Assembly: GCA_004154925.1 (NCBI GenBank)
Contig: QJNS01000042.1
Coordinates: 1 to 64,000 of the forward strand
Length of the DNA stretch: 64,000 nucleotides
Reading direction: 5' to 3'
Origin: Monosporascus cannonballus
Lineage: Eukaryota; Ascomycota; Sordariomycetes; Xylariales
Positions 22,500 through 37,080 of this stretch are shown piece by piece (position 1 is the first letter of the stretch; every line of letters begins with the position of its first letter). The notes beneath the pieces were generated by a model. That model worked only from the letters and a program-made list of their open reading frames with translations. It made no database searches and had not been told where the DNA came from. Both the position numbers and the translations under genes were made by a program.

Positions 22500-22832
22500 G
22501 AATTACGTATCCGATTCGAATTATTTATAATAAAAATATTTAATATATATAACGTTTTCCGAAATATCTTAATAAAGAACTTTTTTTCGAAAACGAAATT
22601 TAAGGAATTTATAAAAAATATATATTTTCGGTTAAACGTCGCCGAATTTGAATTTATCGCGCATAAAATAATTTCTAAATATTTAAATCGCGCCAGGAAA
22701 ATAAAGGAAATATTACAAGGTTTTGATCAAAACGTATTAATAAATAAAGATTTTTCCGATAAAAATTATTTATTATTATATATTAATAATATATTATTTA
22801 ATAATATAAATTATTTAATAAATAATTTATAA
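22500..22832 (+). pseudogene. Open stretch of 110 codons without ATG, unknown protein relic
   Basis: This frame stays open from the stop at 22497 to the TAA at 22830, although TAA and TAG are very common in this DNA. The middle part, around 22640-22740, keeps a protein-like mix with A-E-F-E-F-I-A-H-K-I and an Arg/Lys-rich stretch, then becomes low-complexity Asn/Ile/Leu. There is no start codon and no family recognised. It is probably a piece of a decayed transposon protein; chance is possible. Confidence 0.3.
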
Positions 22833-25184
22833 AATCTTTATTTTTTAATTCAGAAATATAATTTATTTATATTATTTTTTAGGTGGGGTAATTTTAATTA
22901 AAATATATCGAATAAAACCTTTTTATCGGATAATTATAAAACCAGAAATATTTTAATACGGCCAATATTCTATAAAACGATAATTTCTTTAATTTTATTA
23001 AAAATAATAATTACTTATTAATCGATATTAGTTTTATTAATAAAAAATTTCGAAATTATTACCGTGTCTTTTAAAAAGTCTAAATTTATTTATATTTTTT
23101 ATATATTATATATTATGGCGATATTAATTATATTAAACGGTTAATATTAATATTATTATTATTTTACGCAACCGGTTGATTTAATTACGGTAAAAAAATA
23201 TTTAATCGAAAAAGCGAATATTATACTTTATAACTTATTAACGAATTCCGCCGATTTAAAAATAATATATATAACGTTAATATTATTTTTTTCCGATATT
23301 TATTTTTAATTAAATATCGTATATCCTTATAATGCGAATTTTATGCCCATTATATTTTTTCGCAAAATAAACATTACGTTATTTGGGACTTTCGTAATAA
23401 AATATTTAAACGTATTTATTTCTGTTTCGGAATTTTTAATTTATTAAAGAATATCTATTTCGGACTTAAAAAGATAACTAAAATTTTGAAAATATTCTAG
23501 TTCTGGGCCGTAAAACTATAAAAATTAAATTTATCGATTTTAATAATATTATACTTATTATAAACGATATAAATAAATTTAATTAGGGAAATACGGCAAA
23601 AAACAAAAAATTAACTTATAAATAGCCTTAATATAATTATCCCTATAACTTTTAATACCAAATTTGTTAAAAATAATTTGGTTCTTTATAACCGTAATAT
23701 TCTGCATACGGAAAAAAATTATAAATCCTATGGTACAAATTATCGATAACTTAATTAATAATCTTAATTAAGGCGGTCCGTTATTATCGTTATCGTTATT
23801 AAATAAGCAAAATAAAAATTTGTCAGATATAAACGAATTATTAATATAATTTTTTATTGTTTTATTATTTTTTATTTTCGTTGAAATAATATAATATTTA
23901 TATTATATTTTTATATTAATATAACCTTATTATTTATGTAATCTTAATTAATTAATTTCAAAATCGTTTTATATATTATTATAATTATTGAATTGTTATA
24001 TAAACATAATTTATTTATTTTTAATAATAAAATTACTAATAAAAATAATATTTTACGATACGGTATATAGCATAATTATTAACGAAATTAACATAAATAA
24101 TTAAATTTATAATTTACATAATTTTAATTAATTAGATCCCAGTTAAATATTTTATTTTTCGTTAAATTATATAATCATATTATATTCTTATAATTAAAGA
24201 TAATGTATAATTTCGAATTAACCCGTATATCTCGTTTATAATTAATTTATTAATTAATATTTTTAAATACTTTTTAAGATTTCTTTTTTCTGTTTTGCCT
24301 TTTTTTACGCATTATTATAACCTATATATTAATAATTCCTTTTACGTTATCGAGTTCCAAAATCTTATTTAATTTAAGCGTAATATTTACGTTTATATCC
24401 TTTTAAAAAAAATTTCGAATTATATTGTAATACCGAATATTTAAAAATGATATATAAATATTTTTTATTATATTTTTATCCGTAACTTGTATACTTATTA
24501 TCCGTATAATTCCGTAAATTATAATATTTATAAAATAATTAGATAATATATATTGTTTAATTAAACGGCCCGATTTATAAAATCATAAACCTTTTTTATA
24601 TATTTATATAATATCCCATTTATATAATTTTTACGTTAAATTACGAAAACCGTAATTAATCGAAAATCCGTAATTAATTTAATAATTTAATAATTTAATG
24701 ATTTATAAGGCCGGCATTATCCGCTATAACGTAATTTTTATTTTGCCGACTATTATTACCGAAAATATCCTGAATTATATTATTAATATTTAATACTTAT
24801 ATAAATATCGTATTTTTGTGTAAAAAAAAATCTTATTTATAATATAAGCCTTTTATAATATTATCGAATTTATAAATTTTTAATAATTATAAAATCTTTT
24901 TAATTAATATATATTTGTATTTATGCCAAAATATAAAGTACTTATGTTTTTTTAATTTTCCGTTATATTAATATAACTTTATAGCATATAATTGGTATTT
25001 GGAATCGGTTACGTATAATATATATTTTCCGTAAGGAATATTTTATATTTTAGGATTATTAAATATTTTTTGGTTAATACAAAAATGCCTTAATCAAAAT
25101 TACGTTATCGGTTTCGCCTTATCGGAAATTATTTTAATACCGCTTCCGGTTATTTTCTTATTCAAGATTTTATTATTTGGTTTT

Positions 25185-25320
25185 AAGGTTATTTTTTAAA
25201 AGTAAATTATTTTTGTTTTGGTACTTATTCCGGTTATTTTGTGGTCCGAAATTTTATTACCTATTTTTAAAGTTATTTTTTAAAAGTAAGTTGTTTTTTG
25301 GAAATAAATTATTTTTCGGG
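25185..25320. repeat. Short internal duplication
   Basis: TTATTTTTTAAAAGTAA occurs at about 25188 and again at about 25271, each followed by a T-rich run. It looks like a local duplication inside the RIP-degraded block. An overlapping 64-codon frame here mirrors the repeat and is unlikely to be a gene. Confidence 0.45.
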
Positions 25321-25614
25321 AATATTATTAGCGACTCTAATTCTTTTAACCGGGCGAATAAGGTTTTTTGAATTTATTCAAAATATATTATCGGGAGTTA
25401 TAACGGAAATTACCTTTATTATATTTATAAGAAATTTATTTATCCTTTATAATATTATAAAATATATAAAAATATATATTATAAATTAAATTTCGGGTAT
25501 CAAATAAAAAAACAATTAATTAATAATTATTATATCGTAAATAACGTAATTTTATATATTAAAATATAACCACTATTTAGAATTATAAGAAATTATAATT
25601 ACATAAATAATATT

Positions 25615-25988
25615 CATTATATATAACGAACTATAAAGTTTAACCAATTATTAAACCTTAAGTTAACGGGTTTATATTAGCAGGAATATAATGGAAATCT
25701 AAGCAATAAATATAATAACGTATTACGTTTGGTAATATCAAAAATGCTATAAGTAATAATGCTATATTATAACTTAAAATTATTTAAATTTTAAAATTAA
25801 TAAATATTTTTTTTTCTGGGTTTAATTATTTATGTCATATTATTAATGGTAATTACGATTATTTAGGATTATTTTTAATTATTAATAATTACTGGTTTAG
25901 CGGTAATTACCGTTACGTAATCCGGGAAATAACCCGTATGCATTTTATTTAACCGTTTCTCAAAACCGGAACTTATTCGGTTATAATA
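25615..25988 (-). repeat. Element C1 3' LTR (left)
   Basis: Aligns with 31707-32084. The shared half holds GGTTTAACCAATTATTAAACC and AATAATAACGTATTACG-like blocks common to all members of the family. The distal (U3) half matches only C1 and C2. The exact left edge is uncertain by a few bases because of RIP. Confidence 0.85.
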
Positions 25989-26164
25989 TGATTTCTCTTT
26001 TTTCCAAATTTTGCCCTTAAGTTTTTTTTTTCGTTTAATAAATTCCATTTTTTTGTTTTTTAATTATATTATTTTGTATTCTTAAAATTTATCGCGTTTC
26101 CCGTTTTTTTACCGTTCGTTATATTAATTTGGTAAAAACCTTTAACAAAGTTAATTACCAAATT

Positions 26165-26320
26165 ATGTTTTATTTATGTTATTTCTTAAAAAATATAAGG
26201 TATAAAATAATAGAAAACATTTTAAGATATAAGAAATATATTAATCGGAATCTATTTTATAATAATACCGGCATGTTTATTTTTTTTTTCAAAATATTCG
26301 TTATAAATATTAACATTTAA
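26165..26320 (+). CDS. Small antisense ORF of element C1 (51 aa from the homologous ATG)
   Basis: It lies at the same place and orientation as the antisense ORFs of A and D: antisense to gag-pol, just inside the 3' LTR. From the ATG at 26165 it aligns with the D protein: M-x-Y-x-x-Y-F, then R-Y-K-I-I, K-Y-I-N and Y-N-N-T-G match in order. An upstream ATG at 26129 in the same frame would add 12 residues without homology, so I prefer 26165. It ends early, at a stop in the region where D continues with Lys/Glu-rich sequence. It is more decayed than the A and D copies and its function is unknown. Confidence 0.4.
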   Translation: MFYLCYFLKNIRYKIIENILRYKKYINRNLFYNNTGMFIFFFKIFVININI

Positions 26321-29300
26321 AACGTAAAGAAATATTTGCCGAAAAGTAATTATTAAATTTTTAACGATTATATTTCGAAATTTAAAATAAATATTAAAAA
26401 AAATAAATAAATTCTTTTTATTTTATTCTTCTAAGTAAATAAAATACCTTAATTTATTTAAAAAGTATTATTATAATATAAGTTAAATTTTAATCTTTAA
26501 ATAAGTTAAAAAAATAAAAATATTAAAGTAAAAATAATTAGAGGTTACCGTTATAATTATTATATTATCGTAAACCGTAATCGATTAATCCGATATTCCG
26601 GTTATTAATTAATTAATTATTAATCAAAATATATTTATTATTATTAATAAAAACTTTTTAATAAATATTAAGCGTTAATAAGATTTTTGGGAAATTTTTA
26701 AGTATTTTCGGAATTTGGGTATTTTGTTTATTTGATTAAATATTAAATAAATTTATTTTATTTTCGTATATTAAGATTTTTATTTCGTATACATATTTAT
26801 TCTTATTTTTATATTATTTTAGGCCGTATATACTTTAATTATATTTATTATTAATTTACGGAAAATATATAAAATTATATAAAATTTAATTCTGAATAAA
26901 TATTTTAATTAATAATTATTTTTTTAAAATTTTTCTAATAGTTTTATATAAACCGATATATATATAATCGAAATTTTTGTTAAGTTATTTTATTTAAATA
27001 TTTTTTGTAACAAAAAAAATCATTTTCCCCTTTTTAAAAATTAGTTTTTTTAAGTATTTTAATTATAATATTTGTTTATCTAATTTCGTACAAATTCCAG
27101 TTTTGTTTTTATTTTTTGGTTCAGATTTCGAGATTATTTTAATATAAAAGTTATTTTAATATTAATTAAATTATTATTATATATTTTTTAAATTAATTTT
27201 TAAAATAAAACCGACATTTACGTTTATAAATATTATCTTAATATTTTTGTAATAATTAATATTATAAATTAATTATATGATTAATAATGATTTTGTTATA
27301 TTATTTTATTTATAATTAATTTAATATTATAAATAAGGTTTTAAAGTTTAATTTATTTATTTTATTTATTTATTTATTTTTGGTTTAAATATTTTAAATA
27401 ATTTATGATTTAAGCCGATTTATATTATAAAACCTTATTAAAACTTTAATACGAAAAGTAATTCTTATTTAATATCATTTTTATTAACAAGTTATATATA
27501 TTAAAAATATATTTTAAAAAAATATATGTTAATTATTCGGTATTTATATTTTTATAATATAATAAAAAATAAAAAATTATTATAAATTAATCGATAATTG
27601 CAAAATTATTATCGTAATATATTCCCGTAATTAAATCTTTTGATATAAAAAATTTCATAATAAAATTATATATAATTAAATATTATAGTCGTTTTACGAT
27701 TAATAATAAGTATAAATTTTTATAAAACTTATATCGTTAAACGTTTATTTTAATACGAATATCGTATTATTATACAATTTTTTATATTATTAATTTTATT
27801 TAAAAAAAAGAATATATACGTTAAATTTTTTTAAAGCTTTTATGGATCCCTGAATATTTATATAATTAATATTCGTATATATTTCGTATTAAATTTTTTA
27901 ATATGGTTTTGGAATTTTACATTTTATTTATTTTTTAATTTTTTGAAAAACCGTTATTATATTATTAAATTTTCTAATATATATTATAAAGTATTACTTA
28001 AGTTATTATAATTTATTATAAACGTAAATATCTTATTAAAATAATATTAAAAATTATATAATTAATTTTAATTAATCTTTTTCAAATTTTAATTATTTAT
28101 TTAAAATATTGTAACTAAAATCGGTTTTTTTAATTTACAGGAAAAAAATATAATAAAATAAAATTTACCTCACTTATTTCGTTATCCGATTATTATATTT
28201 AATATATAATCCGAAATATCGGCTTCTAATTTAATAAGATAATTTATATCGTACATAATTAATATTAATTTGTTACTAATTATATTCTTAATATCCTAAT
28301 ATATATCTTTTTATATTTAAAAATATTTAAAACTTGTTTTATAAAATTTATTAATAATATAATTATTTTATTAAAGTTTTAAATAAATTTTTTATAATAA
28401 ATCATAAATCCAAAAAATATTTATATTTTTTAGTTATTATTCATATTTATTATTTTATATTTATTAACATTCTTTAAGGTTTATTTTAATATATTTTGGG
28501 ATAATAATATATTTTAAATATTTTAATTTTTATATTTGGAATTAACTTCTTTTTATATTAATAAATAATTTTGTGTTTTATAAAATTTGAAAAGTTTTAT
28601 AAACGTATTTTACGTATATTTTTTTATTTTCGAAAAAATAAAAATATTATTAAAATAATATAAAATAAAAATATTAAAGTATTTTTATAATACATAATTA
28701 ATTATCCGTTAAAAAGTTATTATTACCTTTGTAAATCTTATTAATATAATTAAATACTTAAATAATTCGTATTTCATTTTAAATATTAATTTTTATTCGT
28801 ATTTTTTTTAGTTTTAATAAAATTATATTTATTTTTACAATTTAATATTACAAATTATTTGATTTTATAAAATTACTTTTTTATTTCTGTAATTAAAAAT
28901 AATAATATTTAATATATAATAATAATATTATTTAATTACGGGTAATTACTTATTAATTATAATTTTTCGTTTTTTTATGTACGAAAAATATTCAATATTT
29001 TGTTAAAAATTTCGAAAATTAAATTTATTTTTTTACAATCGAATTTTTAGGTATTTTTTAAAAGTACGTAATTTATTTTTATTAAAATTAAAAATTAAGT
29101 AAAACCTTATCCAAAATCTTTTTTAAAGATTATTTTATAATTTTATTCGTTATATTTTCATAATTTTATATTAAATTTTTTTAAAAGGTTATTTGTCTTT
29201 AAAATATTATAATAATATATTAAGTAAACCCTTTAACTTTTAAAATTATTATTCGTATTATTTTAAATCGTTATTTAATTATTTTAATTTTGTTTTAATA

Positions 29301-31706
29301 ATAATAATAATACGTCATATTCTTTTTAATATTTCTTTTTATATTTTGTTTTTTTAAGTAATAAGATAATAATCGTATTTTTATATTTGTATTTATTGTT
29401 ATTATTAATTAAATATTAAGGTTTTAAGTCTTTTCTTATTTTATTTATTAATAAGTTATAAAACGAATTTTATTTAATTAATCCCGTTATTAATAAAGAT
29501 TTGGTATTAATATATCCATAATAAATTTAAAATTATATTATAATTTCCTAATAATACTATATCGAAATTAATCATTTAATATTATCCTTAAATACAAATC
29601 TTAAAATAATTAATTTTGCATATAAATATTTTATTATTAAAAAGATTCTTAATTTTCGGTATTCGTTATTATATAAAGTTTTAATTTATATTTTTATTAT
29701 AATTTAAACCTTTTAATTATATTTGGTATAAATAATTTCTATTTAAAATTCCGTAAATTACTATTACGGTATACTATTACGTTTTAATTTATATTTCTAA
29801 AATAATAAAATTATTAATATTTTTTATTATTACGGTTAAAACCGTTTTTGGAATTTCGTTTTAATTACTTTAAATTTTGTTTTTTTACGGCGTTTTTATA
29901 AATAATTTCTTTTAATTTTTATTTATATTCGTTAAACCTTATTTATAATTCTTTTATTTAACGTATTAAGTTATTATATTTATTATTATTATTAACGTAT
30001 TATTCCTTTAAGTTATATTACTTATTTTTAATTATATTATAATTTTTTCCTTATTTGATAAATTATTTTTTATATTTGGGATTATATTTTCATTATATAT
30101 TATTTTAATTATTATTTTAAAGATTGCCGATAAATTAATATATTTTTAATAATATTTTTTTCTTAAGAATTTATAAAAAATATTAATTAAAAATCAAAAT
30201 CTGTAATTATATTTTAATAATATTTTTTTACCGGATATTAAATTAATTTTTTTCCGTTTAGTAATTATATTATTTATAATAATAAAAAAAATGTTGTTAT
30301 CAATATTTTTTTTAAATAATATTTTTATTTCAGCCAATTATTAAATATATTTTAAGATTATAATTCGAAATTATTAATATTATTATTTATTATTTTTATT
30401 ATATCCGGCACGATTTAAAAAATCGAATATTTTATAATATATATAAGTAATTCCTACGTAAATATATTATTTTAATTTTTCGTAATCGAAATAATTTTAT
30501 TATTAACAATATATAGCGTATATTTTATAATATTAATTAAATATTCCGGAATAAAGTTTTTTGTTTAATTTTAATATTTGCGTAATTATTTCTATAACGT
30601 TTTTTATTATATTTATAATATTTGCTAAATTAGCTTTTTAGTTTTTCGCATTTTTGATCGATTTTCTTATCGTAATAAATTTTATTAAATATTGTATCGT
30701 AAACTTAATTTGTATTTGGCTTAAATTATATTAATAATTTTGCTATCGTTTTTTAATTATTCTTAAATTATTTTTCCGGTACGGGGATTTAATTATTTGA
30801 TTTTAATTCTTTAGGTTTTTTATATTTATAAATTTTATGTCCTATTTTGCCGTAATTAAAGCATTTAATTGAATTTTAATTTTGTTTATAGATAACGCCG
30901 AATTCTATAAGTTTTAATATAATTTTATAAAAAATAAAAATACGTTTCGTTTTTTTTAATTAAATTTATATTTCGAATATAAGGTATATTATTATTTTTT
31001 TATCGTTTTTTAAAATATTAATTATTAATTTTAATTATTTTTATAATATTTTAATTTAAAATAATTGATCACTTAATCCGAATAGTTTTGTTTTTTATAT
31101 TATTTTTTAATTTTTTATAAAATTTATCGATAAAAATATCGGTTTCGTTATTTTTTTATATTATTTTAAATATAAAACTTTTAAAGATTATGTCATATTA
31201 AAACGTAAATTATTTTTATCGGAATTACAAAAGTTATTAAGTTATAAATTGTTTTTTCTTTGAATTACCGAAATTATCGTATATTTTGTTTTCGAAATTA
31301 ATATAAGTTAAAAAAATTTTATTAATATAATTTTTCTTATTTATTTTTTTATTTTTAGGAAAGTTTTTATAATAGGCTTAAACTAATTAATTATATTTTT
31401 ATTAAGTATATTGTTATTATTACGATTATATCCGTTAAGTTATTAAAGTTTAAAAAACGAAAATAAATTCGAACTTAAATTAAAAATGTTTAAAAATAAT
31501 TTTTTTATTATAAGGTTCCGACTTTTTAAATTTTATGCGGGGGAAAAAGGGTTAAATAAGTGATATAGTTTTAAGTTATTAAACTTTTTTTTCCAGTTTC
31601 CGAATTTAAGCTTAAAATTATTAAATAAGGGTTTTTTAAATATCAATTATTATTTTATTAATATTATTTATTATTTAAAATATTACGGTATTATTAAATA
31701 AACATT
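26321..31706 (-). pseudogene. Element C1 gag-pol relic
   Basis: Minus-strand relics in Gypsy order from high to low coordinates. Gag ends with the zinc knuckle at 30822-30863, which reads C-F-N-Y-G-K-I-G-H-K-I-Y-K-Y. The reverse-transcriptase active site near 28646-28665 reads Y-F-N-N, both Asp turned to Asn by RIP. No frame is intact. Confidence 0.85.
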
Positions 31707-32084
31707 TGTAACGTATAACGACTTATTAGACTTAATTAATTATTAAATTTTAAGTCGATAAATTTATGTTAATAGAAATATCGTAAAAATCTAAGTAATA
31801 AATATAATAACGTATTACGTTTCGTAATACCAAGGCTACTTTAAATAACGATATTATATTAGAAACTAAAAATATTTACATTATGGAATTAATAAACGTA
31901 TATATTTTTTGTGGGCTTAAGTATTTGTAATTATGCCGTTAATAGTGATTATAATTACTTGAAATCATTTTTATTTATTAATAATTACTGGCTTGGCGGT
32001 AATTACCGTTACGTAACTGGAGAAGTGGCTCGCATGCTTTTTATATGACCGTTTTTTGAAAGCGGAACCTGTCGGGTCGTAACA
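31707..32084 (-). repeat. Element C1 5' LTR (right)
   Basis: Starts TGTAACGTATAACG and ends GGGTCGTAACA, both ends intact. It carries the C-type U3 with GGTAATTACCGTTACGTAA and GGAACCTGTCGGGTCGTAACA-type sequence. Confidence 0.9.
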
Positions 32085-35000
32085 TTATATATTAAATAAT
32101 TATAATAATTATATTTAATATATATTTAATCGAAATAAATTTTTAAATTACATTAAAAGATTTATAATAAAATTTAAATTTTGTATAATTTATTTAGAAT
32201 TATTAACTTTTTTTCCTATATATTATTATTTCGTTATATAAAAATAATATTAATTTTTTTATTTATTCCTAATAATATAAATACACTTAATAATTTATAT
32301 CTTTATAATTATATAATTTTAAAATTTATATATATTTTAATCCTGATTATATATATTATCTTAAAATATTTTTATAATTTATTAATTATTTGTAAATTTC
32401 ACTCGTATATTATAAATCTTTATATATTTTTTATTTGTATCAATAATATATTCGGCAATCATTTAATATACGAATTTTACCTTATTTAATATATTTTATA
32501 TCCTTTAATTATATTTTTAATTTTAATTAAATTAAATTTATATCGGTAAACTTATAATATTGTTATTTTTTCTAATTATAATTATTTATTTATATATATA
32601 TAATATTATATAATCATTATTATTATACTATAACTATTAAATAAAATAAAATATGATAAATATATTGGCTAAATATATAGTAATTTAATATAAGATTAAA
32701 ACGTATATAAAGATTATAACGGCATTAAGTTAATTTTCGATATAAATTCTATTAACTATAACGTTATTTTCCATATTTTACTTTTTATTATGTATATTAT
32801 TTTTTAAATTTTGCCCTAATTTATAAAATAAAGGTTCTTTAAATTAAACGATTATTTAATCAAATCTTAATATTATAAAGTTTTTATAAGGTAAATTTTA
32901 TCATTATATACTAAAAAACGTAAATTATTTACCACTGTATATATATTAACGTATATCTTTTTTACGATAATTTCGAATTAATATTTAAATAAAAATTCCG
33001 AGATTTTAATTATATATATATAATTTATAAAAAGTTAATAAAAATATATTTATATATTTTAACAATTTTTAAATTTTATTTTTACTAAATCCTGAAAAAA
33101 TTATTAAATATTATATAATCTTCTTTGTTTTTTTCTTAATACCAAAATATAATAATAAAATTATTAATACGAATAATACGGATTTTTAAATAATAAGTTT
33201 TTGAAATTACGAAATAAACGTTTTCTATATTATAAATTTAACTAACGTATATTTTTTTAAAAAACCATATAATTTAAGCCGTTAATTCTTTTCGAGAATC
33301 TATAATTAATAACGATTTGCGTAATATAAATAATATTAAAAATATAAGAATCTTATAATTCCTATTAGAAGGAATATAAAAGCATAATATATTTTATAAT
33401 ATATATTATATAAACGTTATTCTTAAAATATTAAACGAAACAGAAAATCCGTAATTATACGTAATTAATTACCGAATAAATAACCTTATATAAAGATTAA
33501 ATTTTCAAATATTACGGTATATTCTATATTAATTTTAAGGACTTCAGCGGTTACCCTGAATATCCGATTATTATTATATTTATGTGGGATTTTGATATAA
33601 AAAGATTCCTAGAACCAGCCGGGGAAAAAATAAAAGAATCCCTAAAACTAATTAAGAACTTAATTAGGCCGACAAAAAGAAAACGTAACGAAAAAAAAAC
33701 AAAATCTGGCCGTTAATTTTTATTAAAGAAACCAAAAAGTTTTAACTCGAAAAAAAAAAACAATTACCAAAGTTTTTAATAAAATAATAACAAAGTATAT
33801 AAACGGTTTTGAAAAATACTAATTAAAACCATACGCCGATAAATATTAATCCTAGTTACAAGAAAATAAAGTTATAAAGCATAATTAATAAGGATTTATT
33901 ATAAACCCTGAACTCTAAACGTTTCGAATTAATATTTAAAAAAAACGGACGTTAGAATAACTATATTAATGGTTTAAAAAATGGTTTTTTTAATATTAGC
34001 GAAAAATTATGGATATTATTTATTTACCCGTATAATTCATTTTTTACCCTAATTATTCAACCCGAACTAAAATAGTTTAAAAATTAAAAAGGATAAAAAC
34101 ATTTTAAGAATTAATACAATAAATTTAAAAAAAAAACCGGAAAATAAGATTTTAAAAATTTTTTATTCGGCGTCATAAATCAAAGATTATATATTAAAAG
34201 GATAATTTGTTAATACCCGTAATAAATTATAATTTAAATTACGTAATATAAATTGACGTTAATTTTCTTAATTAAAACATTTTATTATATATTTATTATA
34301 ATATATAATTAATCCGGATTAAAACAAATCAATATTTCGTATAAAATTTAAACAATTAAAAATTAATAAAAATAATAAATTTAATATATAAATAATATAT
34401 TAATAATTTTAATTAATATTATATAAATATTTACAATTCTTGCGTTTTACGATTATAACGTTACGCCGAAACCGAATACGTTCTTTATTATTAGCCTTAA
34501 TTAAAACCGGCAAAATCTCGTTTTTTACTTTTTAACTTAATATCGCAATTATTCTTTAATTTATTATTAGTATTATTACTTAACAGGTACCGTTTATTTA
34601 TCATACGTAAGTTTTTAATTTCGATAAGAATTATTATTGCGATTTTTTAATATATTATTTATAACGTTAAATTACGGAGTTATTAAGTTTTGGCGCTGTC
34701 GGCAATTTCGGTAATAATATAAAAATAAAACAATTATACGAATATAAGTACGATAACGAAAATAAGCCAAAAAGTTAAAAATATTTAAAAATAATAAATT
34801 TTATGCCGACATTATAAATAAAGGGGATAAAGCAGATTTTAAATTAAGTTTACCTAGTACGTTAAAAATTACGCATATAAATATAAATATTATTTTAACG
34901 AAAATTATAATTCTAAATTGCAAAAATTTATAAACTATGTATCGGTTTAATATTTAAATTATTAGGATTACCGTTAAACCGAATAATTATATACGGTATG

Positions 35001-37080
35001 CTTTAATTAAAATAGGACATAACTTAAAGTAGCTTTATTATTTTCTCCGATTTTTATCGAATTTATAACATAATTATAATCCGTAATTTATATAAATCGG
35101 TTTGCAATATGACGATATAACGCCGTTATTTCCAATTAAGCGAATTCCGTTATTTACGGAACATTATTTATATTTTTTATAAAATCGAAAATATAGTATT
35201 GTTATATATTATATAGAATATAAAAAATAAACGGTTTTTTAAGATATCCCAATATTATTATTTATCGAAACCAAGGACCGCTTTGATTAATTTAGTTATA
35301 TTTTATATTAAATATATATTTTTAATTTCATTTAATTTATTTATAAATTTATTAATTAGAAATTATTTAAATTTAATAAAAGTAAATATTTATTTTGCCA
35401 TTTTACCGCCAAACGGAAATAACCGCGTAAAAAGCAATTTGTTCGTTTATTATTTATACCAGAATTATATTAATTTTTAAATAACCGTCTTAACTGAACC
35501 GGCTTTTAATTATTTTTACGTAAATAGTTTCGTATTTAAAAATTTGAGTATATAAAAGAAATTAAGCGTCCATATGTTATAACAAAGTTTAGCCGGAATT
35601 AAGTTATTACGGTTTTTTTAATATAATAATTTTGTTTTTTTTAAATATGCTAAAATCGCTTTACGTATATATTTGCTGTTAAATAACGTATATTATTAAA
35701 ACCTTATTTTTATCTGGTACCGCAAATTAAAATTATTTTATTTCGAAAATTTACGGATAATATTTTGGCCGGCCGTCAGTTAAAATTAAAATTTGATAAT
35801 TATTTCGTTTTAATCGAAATTATTTGCAATAAATTATATATTATCTTTTTCATTATCCGAATCCGTTACGTTACTTTTTATTACGACTCTTGTATTTTTA
35901 TAAATAATACAATTTTTAATTTCCCGGGCCTAAATCGTTTTTGTTATTTTAACTTTTTTAAAAATAAATAATTTAATTTTATATTTATTAAACGATTAAT
36001 AAAAAGTAAATAATATAACTTATTTGTAATCAATTATATATAATTACTTATAATTACAAATTATTTAATCGAATTACTGCCATAAATTCTTAACCGAAAA
36101 ACTTAATAATATATCTTATTATATCATTCGATTAATATGGGAAATATTTATTTTTAATTTAAAAAGAATAATAAATACGACAATACGGATAAAAGCATTT
36201 AATTATTTTATATTATTATATACCTAAATTTCATTTTCGTAAAATATTTTAAAATTATGTAACTTAATAATTTTCTTTATAATTTTTAACAAATATATCC
36301 GCTTTATTATCATACTGATTAAGTAATTACGTATATTTATAGTTTTCTCCTTGTTATTAATATAAATAGTAATTTTAATAATAAAATATAAATTATTAAA
36401 TTAAATTAAAAAAATATTATTTAATAGCCCGAATATATTAATTATTAAAAAATCTAAATATCCTTAATTCGAATATTAACTTTTGGATATAAGGAAAATA
36501 ATAATATCGATTTCAGGATTATTAATATTAAAACGCCGGATTTTCTTTTTATAATTATATCTAGTTAAGGCGCCGATTTAACGAAAACCGCCATATTTCG
36601 TAATTCCTCTCATTATAATATTATTAGTAATTATTATATACGTAAATTAATATATACAAAAAATGAAAATAAAATGCAAATTACAAATATTAATATATTT
36701 AAGCCGGAAAATATTTTATTTTAATAATAAATATATTTCGTTAATAATAATTAAACTATATCGTCGTTCAAAAATAAGATTTAATATGGTAATTTAAAAT
36801 TAATTATTCGATATTTCTTAAAAATAAAAATAATATAGTTATATTATTTGGTAATTATATAATCAAATATTTTTAGATTAAGTTTTTTCGTATTTGAAAA
36901 TATTAAAATAAAACTAAAATATAAAATTATTAATATAAAAATTCTTTACTTTTCCGTTAACTTAATTAATAATATAATTTAAATAATAATTAAATTAATT
37001 ATTAACAAAAAGGTTTAAATAATTCAAAGATTTTTAAAAATTATTTTAATAACGAAAAAAATATTAGGTTTTCCGAAAAC
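32085..37080. repeat. RIP-degraded repeat DNA of undetermined class
   Basis: The composition is like 20761-25614. No LTR pair, zinc knuckle or reverse-transcriptase site was recognised. Open stretches at 32181-32489, 35283-35480 and 35765-35971 are low-complexity Ile/Asn/Tyr/Phe frames typical of A+T-rich noise. The stretch at 33501-33716 looks more protein-like and is listed separately. Confidence 0.55.
33501..33716 (+). pseudogene. Open stretch of 71 codons without ATG at its start, unknown protein relic
   Basis: The frame is open between the stop at 33498 and the TAA at 33714. It has balanced composition, with F-S-G-Y-P-E-Y-P, then M-W-D-F-D-I-K-R-F-L-E-P-A-G and a basic Arg/Lys-rich end. 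An internal ATG begins at the M-W-D-F-D motif. I do not recognise the family. It is probably a fragment of a transposon or host protein that RIP has hit less than its surroundings. Confidence 0.35.

Larger units (their letters stand above)
20761..25614. repeat. RIP-degraded repeat DNA of undetermined class
   Basis: Extremely A+T- and TpA-rich, with frequent stops in all frames and CpG spared in preference to CpA, as in the identified retroelements. I could find no LTR pair, zinc knuckle or reverse-transcriptase motif. It may be one or more old transposons. It holds a TA microsatellite at about 20875-20891, a long ATG-less open stretch at 22500-22832 and an internal duplication at 25185-25320. 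Confidence 0.6.
25615..32084 (-). mobile_element. Element C1: RIP-degraded Ty3/Gypsy LTR retrotransposon
   Basis: A 6.5 kb element with LTRs at 25615-25988 and 31707-32084. Coding sense is minus, with a gag zinc knuckle at 30822-30863 (first Cys intact, others Tyr, Gly-His kept) and a reverse-transcriptase site near 28646-28665 changed to Y-F-N-N. The interior aligns with C2, D and A. A clear target duplication is not visible, perhaps because the flanks have also mutated. RIP stops are dense in all gag-pol frames. Confidence 0.88.

Noticed and set aside
25610..32089. Target site duplication for C1, and likewise for C2 (37076-43628)
   Set aside because: The five bases on the two sides do not match convincingly at any edge choice. 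I call the elements from LTR pairs only.
32181..32489. 102-codon ORF of almost only Ile, Tyr, Asn, Phe and Leu
   Set aside because: The composition equals that of translated A+T-rich noise; its apparent membrane character follows from base composition only. The frames at 35283-35480, 35765-35971 and 25298-25489 were rejected for the same reason.
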